Shown here piece by piece: positions 53,283 to 62,275 of a stretch of DNA of 64,000 nucleotides. Origin of the DNA: Mucilaginibacter geliditolerans (GTDB taxonomy: Bacteria; Bacteroidota; Bacteroidia; Sphingobacteriales; Sphingobacteriaceae); the NCBI RefSeq assembly GCF_014200495.1, contig NZ_JACHBY010000001.1, positions 620,001 through 684,000 of the forward strand, in the 5' to 3' direction. The stretch's first letter is position 1. The number at the start of each line of letters is the position of its first letter. The notes beneath the pieces were generated by a model. That model was not told the DNA's origin. It searched no databases and worked only from the letters and a program-made list of their open reading frames with translations. The translations under genes and the position numbers were made by a program.

Positions 53283-56200
53283 TTAAAATTTAACATCAAC
53301 ACCTAAACTAAATGTGCGAGCCGGTGGATAGGCTGCATAGTCGATACCCGCGGTTTCAGGATTTGCCCCGCCTGTTGAACTTACTTCCGGATCAAAGCCT
53401 ATGTATTTTGTCACGGTCAGCAGGTTCTGAGCCTGGGCGTATATCCTTATGCTACTGAAGTATTTTGGCTTATTAAAGGTGTAACCGATGTTAACCGTCC
53501 GAATCTTCAGGAATGAACCATCCTCCAGGAACTCGCTTGAATTAGGGAAATAATTTTGTGTTAAAAATGAAGGGCGCGGGATATCAGTTATCTGGCCCGG
53601 GTGCGACCACGCGTTTAGTACCCTAGTATCATTATTTGCATAAACCCCACCTAAATAAGCGCCCGATGGTGTTGACGCGCTACTCCAGCCTAAGCTTTCA
53701 TAAGTGGTGCGGATAAGGTTGAACACTTTATTACCATAGCTAAACTGTGTGGTGATCAGCATATCGAATTTCTTATACTTAAATGAGTTGTTGAACCCAC
53801 CAAAGAATTTCGGCCTCGCATTACCAATTACTGTTGCATCACGGGTAAAATTTACCTGGTCGGCGCGTTCCTTGGTACCATCTGCCGCATAATAAAGTGC
53901 ATCGCCATTGGCAGGGTTAACACCTGCAAAACGCACACCCAAAAAAGTACCGACCGGCTGACCAACCTTTAAAATATTGGTAGGCGACTGGTCATTATAA
54001 GCGCTGATGTATTGGTTATCAACAGCCAATGATTTAATGGTATTTTTCAGGAACGAAATATTGAAAGAGCTTGTCCATGTGAAATCAGTAGTATGGATAT
54101 TGTTTGTATTCAACTGTATTTCCAAACCCTGATCCTGGATCTTACCTGAGTTTGCGTAGGCCCATTGAAAGCCGGTAGTACCCGGTATCTGCTGCTGATT
54201 TAACAGTTTGGTTTCATCGGAAACAAAATACTCAATTGAGCCATTTATAAAGTGGTTAAACAAATCGAAGTCGGTACCAACGTTAAATGTTTTATTGGTT
54301 TGCCAGGTTACCGGCTGCGGCCCTAAGATGTTATAAGGCACAAAACCTGCATCGCCATTATATTTTGCAGCGCCCCAGTAAGCATAATCCTGGTATGAGG
54401 GCACATTATCCTGATCGCCTGATAAACCGTAGCTGGCGCGTAGTTTTAATGCGTTTACCACTTTGTTATCCTGTAAAAAGCTTTCGTCGGACAAATTCCA
54501 GCCTAATGAAGCTGACGGGAAATATCCCCATTGATGGCCCGGAGCGAATTTTGATGAACCATCGGCACGCATAATGAATGAGAAAAGATACTTGCCATCA
54601 TAATCATAATTGGCGCGTGAAATAAACGACCGCAATGCATCATATACCAGCGGATATGGCACTATAAATACCAAAGGTGTGGCCGCGTTATTGATGTTTT
54701 GAACATTGCCTGTTTGCGGGAATCCCTCGCCTCCACTTTGCGACAACTGAATTTTACTTTGCTGTTGCGAATACCCTCCGAGTAAAGTGATATTATTTTT
54801 GCCGAAGCTATTTTGATAAGTTAACAGGTTTTCATTAAGCCATGTTAATGTTCTTGATTCGCCTAATAAGAGCTTGCCATCAACCGCCTGCGCATCAACT
54901 GTGAGGGCCGAGAAGAACTGATTATCGTTCACATCATTATAATCAATTGACCAGGTGGTTTTAAATTTAAAGCCCTTTGCAATCTTATATTCAGCAAAAA
55001 GCGAAGAGATGAACCTGTCAGTATACGTATGCGCGTTGATCTCATTGGCTGATTTAACCGGATTATCAGATAACCAATAGGCCTGGTACTGGGTAAAATC
55101 GGCATATACACCCGGCGATGAATAAACCGGCATTAACGGCGAAGCACCCAAAGCGTTAGTTACTACGCCGGTGTAGGTATTATCATTAAAGCTACGCTTG
55201 TCATCAGAATATGATGCGCTCATATTCAATCCCAGCGTTAAGTTTTTGGTTGCCTGGTCGTCAACATTAGCGCGCAGGTTATAACGTTTGTAATAGTTAT
55301 TGATGATGATTCCATCCTGATCATAATAACTACCACCAATAAAGAATTTAGTTTTATCGGTCCCACCACGAGCCGATAACTCGTAATCAACAACCGGCGC
55401 GTTGCGGAAAATCGCTTTCTCCCAATTGGTATTTATACCGCTCGAGAGATCGTAATAAGGTGCAGCCGGGTTAGGTATCGCGTTGCCATTAGCATCAACA
55501 ATACCCGCGGTTATCATATCTGATAAAGCAAAATGCGGATCAGGATTATTGGTGGCAATATCATTATGGTAAACCCAGATATCTTCGGAGATCGCTTTAT
55601 TGGTCAAATCATAAAATTGCTGTGAGTTTAAAAACGGGATTTCTTTTGCTACCGACTGTACTCCATAGCTCATATTAAAATCAAGTACAGTTTCACCTGC
55701 TTTACCGCGTTTGGTAGTAACCAATACTACGCCATTAGCCGCACGCGAGCCATATATGGCTTTTGAAGCGTCCTTTAATATCTCGATGGATTCAATATCA
55801 TCAGGGTTGATATCTGAAATTGAGCTGATATTTTGGCCGCTGCCTGTTGATTGCCCTGTGAGGTTATAGGCAGTACCTAATGATGAATTACTTTCGCTTT
55901 CCATAGGGACCCCATCAATAACATATAGTGGGTTTTGCGCTCCGCGAATACTTACCAGCAAACCTGCGCCGGGCGTGCCTGATGGTTGTGTTACGTTAAC
56001 GCCTGATAGCTTACCTTCAATACTGGCAGCTAAGTTTGATACCGGCTGGTCTTTAAATTCCTTGTTTTTAATGGATGATATGGCACCCGTAACCTCACTT
56101 TTCTTTTGGGTACCATAGCCAACCACTACCACCTCCTTAAGCTCGTTCTTTGATTGATCAAGCACTATGGTAATCGTACTTTCTCCTTTAACTGCAACCA

Positions 56201-56459
56201 ATTTTTTATCGTATCCGGCAGATGATACCTGCAATACAGCATCTGTACCATGTACCTTGAGGGTGTAAGTACCGTCAACGGCGGTGCTTACACCCTCATT
56301 AGTGCCCTTTATAAGTATGGATGCTCCTATTACAGGATTGCCTTGCGCATCTTTAACAGTTCCTTTTAAGGTTCGATCCTGTGCGACGGCTCGTTGCGGC
56401 ACCGTGCAACAAAGCCAGAGGATTACAAGACTAAATAATAAACGTAAAGTTTGCTTCAT
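53283..56459 (-). CDS. SusC/RagA family TonB-dependent receptor heading the amine operon
   Basis: 1058 residues from MKQTLRLLFSLVILW; the longer frame upstream starts with no signal-like sequence. Signal peptide about 1-27 (PQRAVAQ), carboxypeptidase-like domain (about 30-110, GTNEGVSTAVDGTYTLKVHG), plug from VVVVGYGTQKKSEVTGA, barrel ending FSLGVDVKF. No STN domain and no neighbouring sigma/FecR, so control must come from elsewhere, perhaps from the divergent gene at 56867. It leads a ten-gene operon devoid of glycoside hydrolases. Confidence 0.95.
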   Translation of the reverse strand: MKQTLRLLFSLVILWLCCTVPQRAVAQDRTLKGTVKDAQGNPVIGASILIKGTNEGVSTAVDGTYTLKVHGTDAVLQVSSAGYDKKLVAVKGESTITIVLDQSKNELKEVVVVGYGTQKKSEVTGAISSIKNKEFKDQPVSNLAASIEGKLSGVNVTQPSGTPGAGLLVSIRGAQNPLYVIDGVPMESESNSSLGTAYNLTGQSTGSGQNISSISDINPDDIESIEILKDASKAIYGSRAANGVVLVTTKRGKAGETVLDFNMSYGVQSVAKEIPFLNSQQFYDLTNKAISEDIWVYHNDIATNNPDPHFALSDMITAGIVDANGNAIPNPAAPYYDLSSGINTNWEKAIFRNAPVVDYELSARGGTDKTKFFIGGSYYDQDGIIINNYYKRYNLRANVDDQATKNLTLGLNMSASYSDDKRSFNDNTYTGVVTNALGASPLMPVYSSPGVYADFTQYQAYWLSDNPVKSANEINAHTYTDRFISSLFAEYKIAKGFKFKTTWSIDYNDVNDNQFFSALTVDAQAVDGKLLLGESRTLTWLNENLLTYQNSFGKNNITLLGGYSQQQSKIQLSQSGGEGFPQTGNVQNINNAATPLVFIVPYPLVYDALRSFISRANYDYDGKYLFSFIMRADGSSKFAPGHQWGYFPSASLGWNLSDESFLQDNKVVNALKLRASYGLSGDQDNVPSYQDYAYWGAAKYNGDAGFVPYNILGPQPVTWQTNKTFNVGTDFDLFNHFINGSIEYFVSDETKLLNQQQIPGTTGFQWAYANSGKIQDQGLEIQLNTNNIHTTDFTWTSSFNISFLKNTIKSLAVDNQYISAYNDQSPTNILKVGQPVGTFLGVRFAGVNPANGDALYYAADGTKERADQVNFTRDATVIGNARPKFFGGFNNSFKYKKFDMLITTQFSYGNKVFNLIRTTYESLGWSSASTPSGAYLGGVYANNDTRVLNAWSHPGQITDIPRPSFLTQNYFPNSSEFLEDGSFLKIRTVNIGYTFNKPKYFSSIRIYAQAQNLLTVTKYIGFDPEVSSTGGANPETAGIDYAAYPPARTFSLGVDVKF

Positions 56460-56866
56460 GGATGTGATTTTGGTGGTTAATGGAAGTTTTTGTCTAAAAA
56501 TCATCAATTATATATGCCGTATAAATTAATTTTAAGCCAGGATCAGCATTTCAGTCTAAAAATCTCCCCACTAATCAATAAAAATCACTTCATTTAGAAA
56601 AAACACTCGTTATTATTATAAATCTAAATATCACTAAGTCAGATGAGTAAAAATATAAGTCAAAATATTTTTTTGATTTATTTTTTAAATATTGATTTAC
56701 AGATAGTTATACCGGGTCAGATTTAAGTATATTTATTGGTCAAAAGTTTGACAAAACTATATTGTTATGACCAGATGATTTATTCGTAAAATTTAGCCTA
56801 TTTTAATACCAACTAGAAATCAATCAGCGTGATTTTTTGAAAAAACCATCAGTACAATTAAAAAAT
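56460..56866. promoter_or_regulatory. Divergent promoter region with GTCAAA palindrome
   Basis: AT-rich gap between susC (leftward) and the unknown gene (rightward). GTCAAA-AG-TTTGAC (56739-56752) is a perfect 6-bp-arm palindrome, and a wider pair TGGTCA (56737-56742) / TGACCA (56768-56773) surrounds it. On the minus strand a TTTG within it is followed after about 20 bp by TATACTTA, a weak -7 box, so the palindrome would overlap the -33 region of the susC promoter. Confidence 0.45.
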
Positions 56867-57892
56867 ATGCAGCTAACTGAAAAATTAAAGACCGCAATTG
56901 AAGATCATCCCAGCATTATTGCAGCGCTGAAAAACAAGAGCAGAGAGAATAGATGGGAAGGTTTCACACGCACGCAGTTTAATTTGGTTGCAAAGGTCAT
57001 CAACAAACAGATCAGCAAGGAGGTATTGGTAAACCCCGACCTGGTTGAAATGAGCCTTATTATAGGTAAGCAAAATTTTGAGAAACAGCTCCGCGCATTA
57101 CGATCAAGCCATATATATGATTTTATAAAATATTTAAGCGCCCTGGGCGAATACCGTGTTTTCAACTGGGTAAGCGGTAAAACACTTCAAAGCTATTGGA
57201 ATGGTGGCGACGCCAAATATGTTAAGGTTAACGCTTTGACCGTTTTTTTACAGGTCCCGTTTGCAGAGTGGGACGAGTGGCAAAAGATCCCTGATCAACG
57301 AATGGATCTGTATAATAGCAGCCTCTCCAGACATTCATTTGCCGGGAATGGCTTTAATCGCTCATCAATGGCTATAATAAAAAGCTATTACCTTGGTAAT
57401 TACTTTCTGTATTACCCTAAAACCGATGGCAGCCGCAACATTGTAAAAACACCGTTTATACTAAAGGAGCTTGATAACGGGCAGATCATTGTAAAATCGG
57501 TTTCTGAAGGGCACCGTTACAGCGGAAAAGTGATAGGCATAAGGGACGGATGCCTGTATATCAACTGCCAGAACCTCGACTTTGAAGAGATGGAACAATA
57601 TGTATTTAACATAGGGCTTGAAACTAAGCCGGAAGTATTGTTTGGTGTAAGTACAACTGTAAGCGTAAGAAACCGCCGTCCAGTTGCTCTAAAGAATATA
57701 TTAGTTAAGCAAACCCAGGATCAAAAGAATTTTGATGGCATACCTGAAACCGAATTACCAATTGATAAAGTTTTTACTACTGATAGCGAGGAAGCCATTA
57801 TTGTCAACTACTTTAAACATAATACCAATTATATAATAACTACCAACAGCTGCCGCAAGCTGGATGATGTTAAAAAATTGGTGATGGGATAA
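56867..57892 (+). CDS. Unknown protein, candidate transcription regulator of the amine operon
   Basis: 341 residues from the first ATG (MQLTEKLKTA); a TTG ten codons earlier is possible. No signal peptide or membrane segment. I do not recognise a named family. Around residues 100-140 of this start the stretch WVSGKTLQSYWNGG followed by VKVNALTVFLQVPFAEWDEW follows the pattern VS-x-x-TL-x-R/Q ... TL-x-x-L-x-x-x-L-x-x-x-x-W found in helix-turn-helix-like N-termini of many Bacteroidetes proteins. The C-terminal half (about 170-290) is beta-rich (YYLGNYFLYYPKTDG, YSGKVIGIRDGCLYIN, LFGVSTTVSVRNRRPVALKN) and may sense a ligand. Divergent position next to susC supports a regulatory role; this is inference. 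Confidence 0.7.
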   Translation: MQLTEKLKTAIEDHPSIIAALKNKSRENRWEGFTRTQFNLVAKVINKQISKEVLVNPDLVEMSLIIGKQNFEKQLRALRSSHIYDFIKYLSALGEYRVFNWVSGKTLQSYWNGGDAKYVKVNALTVFLQVPFAEWDEWQKIPDQRMDLYNSSLSRHSFAGNGFNRSSMAIIKSYYLGNYFLYYPKTDGSRNIVKTPFILKELDNGQIIVKSVSEGHRYSGKVIGIRDGCLYINCQNLDFEEMEQYVFNIGLETKPEVLFGVSTTVSVRNRRPVALKNILVKQTQDQKNFDGIPETELPIDKVFTTDSEEAIIVNYFKHNTNYIITTNSCRKLDDVKKLVMG

Positions 57893-58455
57893 CTCACTAA
57901 ATAGAATTTAAAGTCAGTCGCTTCTATTCAGCGTCTGTCTTACAGAAGACTAGGCATTCCAGAGTCATCAATTCTTTCCACAAATAATTATATATCAACA
58001 AGTTGATGGATAATTTCTAAAACTACTCACATACTCTTTAACAGCGATTAATACAAATTAAACGATCTCTTTTAATTATGTAATAACAGTTTACATTAGT
58101 TTTGACACTTTGAACTCATAATTTAAGTTGAATTCCCTGTAGTTACTTCCCCGGAATTATAGCCATCGGCCATGTCTACTTATCTGCAAACCATAGGCTA
58201 ATAAACACACCACCCGATATTCCGGGAGGTTTGACCAGGCTATTCCGTGCGCTTTGGAGTACCGAGTTGTGTAAGCAATTAGGAAAATTGCAGTTAATAA
58301 TTAATATGGTCAAAGGGTTACGGAATTAACTATTTTCTATTCCCGAACGAGGTGGTCAATGGCTTCTGAATGTCCACATTATGTGTCTCCCGAATGTCCA
58401 AGACACTGTTGTAAGGCTATAATAAGTTTACACCGGAATTGAAATGAGTCAGTGG
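57893..58455. other. Gene-free stretch with eroded mobile-element end
   Basis: Besides short hairpins (TCTGT/ACAGA near 57945), it holds the left copy of the IS21-end-like sequence at 58216-58376. No reading frame of note and no tRNA-like fold were seen. Confidence 0.5.
58216..58376 (+). repeat. IS21-end-like remnant, left copy
   Basis: Starts GATATTCCGGGAGGTTTGAC and, about 120 bp on, contains CGAACGAGGTGGTCAATGG followed by GAATGTCCA. The first 35 bp agree with the right copy (62679) at 28 positions and the last 39 bp (from 58338) at 34 positions. The TTGACCACC/ATTCCGG vocabulary resembles the multiple terminal repeats of IS21-family elements; no istA/istB gene remains. Confidence 0.55.
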
Positions 58456-58869
58456 CTAATGTGTGTTTGATTTAACCACCCAAAACTTTACCGCAATCTT
58501 TTTATTATTGAAAAAATAGCTTCCGGCAATATAGGCCGGGATTTCGTCATAGGCTTCCTGCATATTGTCGAGAATAAAGTAATCAGGTCTGCCCTGCGGG
58601 ACAGGAATAAATTTCAACCGGTTATTGGCATCCGCTACTCCGGCATCAGGTTCAAAAACCAATGGCCTAATTTTCCCCGGCAAATACATTTTCAAAGAGC
58701 TTGCACTGATATAGCCTTCGGCTAAGCTAAATCTTACCTGCTTGCTGTTCACCTTTCCCTGGTAGTTTATGGCTTCATAAGCTTTGGGCACTCCCTGCGC
58801 ATGCGCCAATAAAGAGGCTGAAAGAATGAGCATTAAACAAATAAAGTATCGAAATGTCTTTGTTATCAT
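58456..58869 (-). CDS. Secreted hypothetical protein
   Basis: 137 residues from MITKTFRYFICLML; an upstream in-frame Met would put charged residues before the signal core. Signal peptide about 1-24 (LLAHAQ), then a mostly beta protein with YQGKVNSKQVRFSLAEGYIS, GKIRPLVFEPDAG, and NNKKIAVKFWVVK. Family not recognised. Cotranscribed with the membrane-anchored repeat protein upstream (50 nt gap). Confidence 0.7.
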   Translation of the reverse strand: MITKTFRYFICLMLILSASLLAHAQGVPKAYEAINYQGKVNSKQVRFSLAEGYISASSLKMYLPGKIRPLVFEPDAGVADANNRLKFIPVPQGRPDYFILDNMQEAYDEIPAYIAGSYFFNNKKIAVKFWVVKSNTH

Positions 58870-58919
58870 ATTGATAATTTGGAATATCTGGTTCTCCATG
58901 CGCAACTGATCGCTATGCT

Positions 58920-60023
58920 TTATTGCCTAGTAAAGCTTTTTAATGAGCCGTCTTGATTAAAGGTAATCTTATAAGTTCCCCCGTTGTTGCCGGCTAGCAC
59001 AACCGGATCAAATTTCCATTGTGGATGATGCGGGTCGGTGGCATCAAATACCAACCCATCTAAGACTAAAATGCTGCTTTTAACAGACCGCGCCTTGTTG
59101 ATATAGGCGTTGGCCATCCTACAAACACGTCTAAAAGGAACTGAATCCAGTGGAAACAAATGGTTTATTTTGCCGTCGTCAGCATCATCCACAGGTTCGC
59201 GATGCCATACCTCACCCTCATTAAATCCGTAGTTAATAAGTTGCTGTAAGGTATCCGGATTTTGCAGGGTGAGATAAATATTATTGGAATTGAAGTCGAT
59301 CTCCTTTTTGAACCAGAGCTTTTTGCCCTTGAACTGCGGCAGGTTCTTTAAGGTTTTTTCGGCATAGGCCATTTCGGCGGAGTCATTGAGCATATTCCAC
59401 CCATTGGGCTCGCCAAAATATTTGAGCGAACCGTCATCTTTAAAAAGAATTTTATATTCCACGCTCTCCCGGTTTGTTCCGCCATTTATCTTTTCTTCGT
59501 ATTTCCAGTTGCCCCTGCCGGCAAAGTAATAATCGTATTCCACCATATCCAGCGTTTCATTACTGCCCACAGCACGCGCTTTGGCATTATAGGCCGTTAC
59601 GATCTTAGCTGCTGTAGAGAAGGAAAAAGAATCAAGCGGAAACAGGCCATTTTGCAGCGGGTAATCGGTATGATCAAGCTTGTAGGGCCCTGCATAGGTC
59701 CATTGGCCGCCGGCTTTATGTAATTGATATTGATAACTGTTGATGTGAGATGGGGTATCGGGGTCTTGTACGGTAAGATAGATCCTGCCGTCATCATAAA
59801 AGCTGATCGTCTTATAAAGGTTAATTTTTTTGCCCTTAAAGCGGGGCAGTTCCTTGAAAGCCTGCTCGGCCTGATCCAACACATTGCCATTAGATACCAT
59901 TTTACTGGTGCGGCCGAAAAAGAAATAATAAAGAAACATGCAGGCGATGATACCAACCAGCATGATCATCTTAGAAGTACCCCTCGATTTTTTCATCCAT
60001 TTGGTAACAGCTAAACTTCGCAT
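58920..60023 (-). CDS. Membrane-anchored protein with two tandem domains, function unknown
   Basis: 367 residues. One N-terminal membrane segment (about 19-37, MIMLVGIIACMFLYYFFFG) leaves a periplasmic part made of two copies of one domain: copy 1 about 49-208 (ELPRFKGKKINLYKTISF, GRIYLTVQDPDTPSHIN, GLFPLDSFSF, YKILFKDDGSLKYF) and copy 2 about 212-367 (NLPQFKGKKLWFKKEIDF, NNIYLTLQNPDTLQQLIN, HLFPLDSVPF, YKITFNQDGSLKSF). The repeat is an internal gene duplication. Not recognised as a named family. Divergent from the MFS gene, so the gap 60024-60221 may control both. Confidence 0.75.
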   Translation of the reverse strand: MRSLAVTKWMKKSRGTSKMIMLVGIIACMFLYYFFFGRTSKMVSNGNVLDQAEQAFKELPRFKGKKINLYKTISFYDDGRIYLTVQDPDTPSHINSYQYQLHKAGGQWTYAGPYKLDHTDYPLQNGLFPLDSFSFSTAAKIVTAYNAKARAVGSNETLDMVEYDYYFAGRGNWKYEEKINGGTNRESVEYKILFKDDGSLKYFGEPNGWNMLNDSAEMAYAEKTLKNLPQFKGKKLWFKKEIDFNSNNIYLTLQNPDTLQQLINYGFNEGEVWHREPVDDADDGKINHLFPLDSVPFRRVCRMANAYINKARSVKSSILVLDGLVFDATDPHHPQWKFDPVVLAGNNGGTYKITFNQDGSLKSFTRQ

Positions 60024-60139
60024 GTGTTTTTAAGCAAATTTGATATGCCCAATTTCCACATTAATTGTTTAAACATCTAAATATAGCAGTATTTACGAGG
60101 TAGACGCACCCTGAATATGCAGGGGGCCAGCGAAGCAAA

Positions 60140-60199
60140 AAAAATCAATATTGATTTTTGAAAAAGGATTAAATAATAAAATTAGTTTGAATTTAAACT
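60140..60199. promoter_or_regulatory. Two palindromes upstream of the MFS gene, candidate MarR operators
   Basis: AAAAATCAATATTGATTTTT (60140-60159) is a perfect 20-bp palindrome. AGTTTGAATTTAAACT (60184-60199) matches its reverse complement at 14 of 16 positions and lies 22 bp before the ATG at 60222. Such A/T-rich palindromes suit MarR dimers, and a MarR gene follows the exporter. Binding is inference. Confidence 0.55.
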
Positions 60200-60221
60200 G
60201 TTGAATTTCTAACTTTGTTAC

Positions 60222-61802
60222 ATGAATCAGCATGAATCCTTAATTGAGCATGGGCCACGTTTAGTGATTATTACGGTTACCGCTGTGTTTTGCGCCTTAC
60301 TGGAGATCATTGATACCACAATCGTTAACGTAGCCCTGAACAATATGCGCGGTAGCATGGGTGCAACCTTAAACGAGATCAGTTGGGTCATTACGGCTTA
60401 TTCATTAGCGAATGTGATCATCATTCCGCTCACCAGTTGGCTTTCACAACAGTTTGGCCGCCGAAACTATTTTGCGGCTTCGGTCATACTGTTCACTGTT
60501 TGTTCTTTTTTATGCGGCAATGCGCATTCCATTACCGAACTGATCATTTTCCGTTTTTTGCAAGGTATGGGAGGCGGCGCACTATTGGTTACCTCGCAAA
60601 CCATCATTACCGAAAGCTGGCCGCCTGAAAAGCGCGCGATGGCACAGGCGATCTATGTACTGGGCATTATCGTAGGCCCAACGTTAGGGCCGCCATTAGG
60701 CGGCTATATTGTGGACAACTATTCATGGCCTTTTATCTTTTATATCAATATCCCGGTGGGCATTGTAGCCACGCTGCTTACGCTGAGCTATGTCAGAAGC
60801 CCGACTTATGAGAAAAAACGTTCTGCCAGCGAGATCGATTGGCTGGGTATATTTTTACTGGCGGTAGGTATTTCCTCATTGCAGTATATATTGGAAAAAG
60901 GCCAGGAAGATGACTGGTTCAATAGCAGCCTGATCATTACTTTATGTATCACCGCTTTCCTGGGCTTATATTTATTTATCTGGCGGCAACTGGAAACCAA
61001 GTTCCCCGTGGTTAACCTGCGGGTACTGAAGAACGGTAACTTAAGAATGGGGGTCATCCTATCTTTCGTTATGGGTTTTGGGACGTTCGGATCGACCTTT
61101 GTCATCCCATTATTTACACAATCGCTCCTGGGTTGGACGGCGCAGCAGGCCGGTGTGCTTCAGCTACCCAGTACTTTATTTGTAGCCGTAATGATGCCGG
61201 TGGTGGCTATACTTATCCAAAAGGGCATTCAGCAAAAATACTTGATCGCTTTAGGGATGTTCATCTTCTATATATTTTGCATGATGTGCTACAAAATCAT
61301 TACGCCCGATACCAGTGCCGGTGATTTTTTCTGGCCATTGATCGTGCGCGGTTTGGGTATGGGCTTGTTATCCGTACCGGTAAGTACCATGTCGCTCTCC
61401 ACACTGAAAGGCCAGGAGATCGGCCAGGGGGCAGCCTTTACGGGCATGATGCGGCAACTCGGCGGTTCCTTTGGAGTGGCGCTGATTTCTACCTTTCTTT
61501 CCAGGGAAACGAGTATACACAGGGTCGATGTGGTGAGCCATCTGAATATGAATGATCCCACCGTGCAGAACCGGGTGGCTATGCTAACGGCGGGGATGCG
61601 CAGCCATGGGACGGACAGCCTTACCTCGCGGAATATGGCTTATCAAATGATGGATAATTCGGTGACCATGCAGTCCACGCTCCTCTCCTACATGGATATT
61701 TTTATATTGGTGGGAGTTATTTTTGTTGTTTTTGTACCTTTCGTACTGCTATTCGTTAAAAAATCAAAAGCCAAGGTCAGCCTGGCGGATGCCGCGCATT
61801 AA
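60222..61802 (+). CDS. MFS transporter, DHA2 (EmrB/QacA-like) 14-segment drug exporter
   Basis: 526 residues, about 14 membrane segments. DHA2 signatures: LEIIDTTIVNVALNNMRGSM in segment 1, LSQQFGRRNYFAAS in the 2-3 loop, FRFLQGMGGGALLVTSQTII, and the motif C region LGIIVGPTLGPPLGGYIVD. The conserved Asp in IDTTIVNVAL is present. No HlyD-like adaptor gene is adjacent. It is followed after 17 nt by a MarR gene, so both are probably autorepressed together. Base composition is somewhat richer in G/C than the amine operon. Confidence 0.93.
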   Translation: MNQHESLIEHGPRLVIITVTAVFCALLEIIDTTIVNVALNNMRGSMGATLNEISWVITAYSLANVIIIPLTSWLSQQFGRRNYFAASVILFTVCSFLCGNAHSITELIIFRFLQGMGGGALLVTSQTIITESWPPEKRAMAQAIYVLGIIVGPTLGPPLGGYIVDNYSWPFIFYINIPVGIVATLLTLSYVRSPTYEKKRSASEIDWLGIFLLAVGISSLQYILEKGQEDDWFNSSLIITLCITAFLGLYLFIWRQLETKFPVVNLRVLKNGNLRMGVILSFVMGFGTFGSTFVIPLFTQSLLGWTAQQAGVLQLPSTLFVAVMMPVVAILIQKGIQQKYLIALGMFIFYIFCMMCYKIITPDTSAGDFFWPLIVRGLGMGLLSVPVSTMSLSTLKGQEIGQGAAFTGMMRQLGGSFGVALISTFLSRETSIHRVDVVSHLNMNDPTVQNRVAMLTAGMRSHGTDSLTSRNMAYQMMDNSVTMQSTLLSYMDIFILVGVIFVVFVPFVLLFVKKSKAKVSLADAAH

Positions 61803-61819
61803 ATTTAATAACTTTGTCT

Positions 61820-62275
61820 ATGCAACCCGATCAAAAATCCGAGCTGGTTATGGACTATATCCAATCTATATTTAAACTGCGTTACAAGTTGCGCAGGATG
61901 TTCCAGGTAAAATTAAAGGAAGCCGGGATCAGCATCAGTTTTGAGGTCTTGGAGATCATGAAACAGTTGCACAGCCATGACGGCCTGAACCAGCAGGATT
62001 TAGCCGAACTATTGTTCAAGGATAAATCCAGTATGACCTACCTAATCGACAATATGGTTAAAGCAGGTTTTGTTAGTCGTAAGGAAGATGAAGCCGATCG
62101 CCGTAATAAACTGATTATCCTGTCAGACAAGGCGCATGAACTGCTCAAGCAGCTGGAACCCTTGGCTAGCCATTGTTATGCGGTATTAGCAGCAGAGGTC
62201 AGCGGCCAGGACATCAAGGCCAGCCTTGATACGATAGCCAAAATGAATGGCTCACTGGACGCTTTCATTATTTGA
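61820..62275 (+). CDS. MarR-family transcriptional regulator
   Basis: 151 residues from the ATG at 61820 (a TTG two codons earlier is less likely). Winged helix (about 35-105): HDGLNQQDLAELLFKDKSSM as the recognition region, then FVSRKEDEADRRNKLIILSDK as the wing. Probably represses the exporter gene just upstream until a toxic ligand binds. MarR genes more often precede the exporter; here it is second in the operon, so repression would be autoregulatory. Confidence 0.93.
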   Translation: MQPDQKSELVMDYIQSIFKLRYKLRRMFQVKLKEAGISISFEVLEIMKQLHSHDGLNQQDLAELLFKDKSSMTYLIDNMVKAGFVSRKEDEADRRNKLIILSDKAHELLKQLEPLASHCYAVLAAEVSGQDIKASLDTIAKMNGSLDAFII

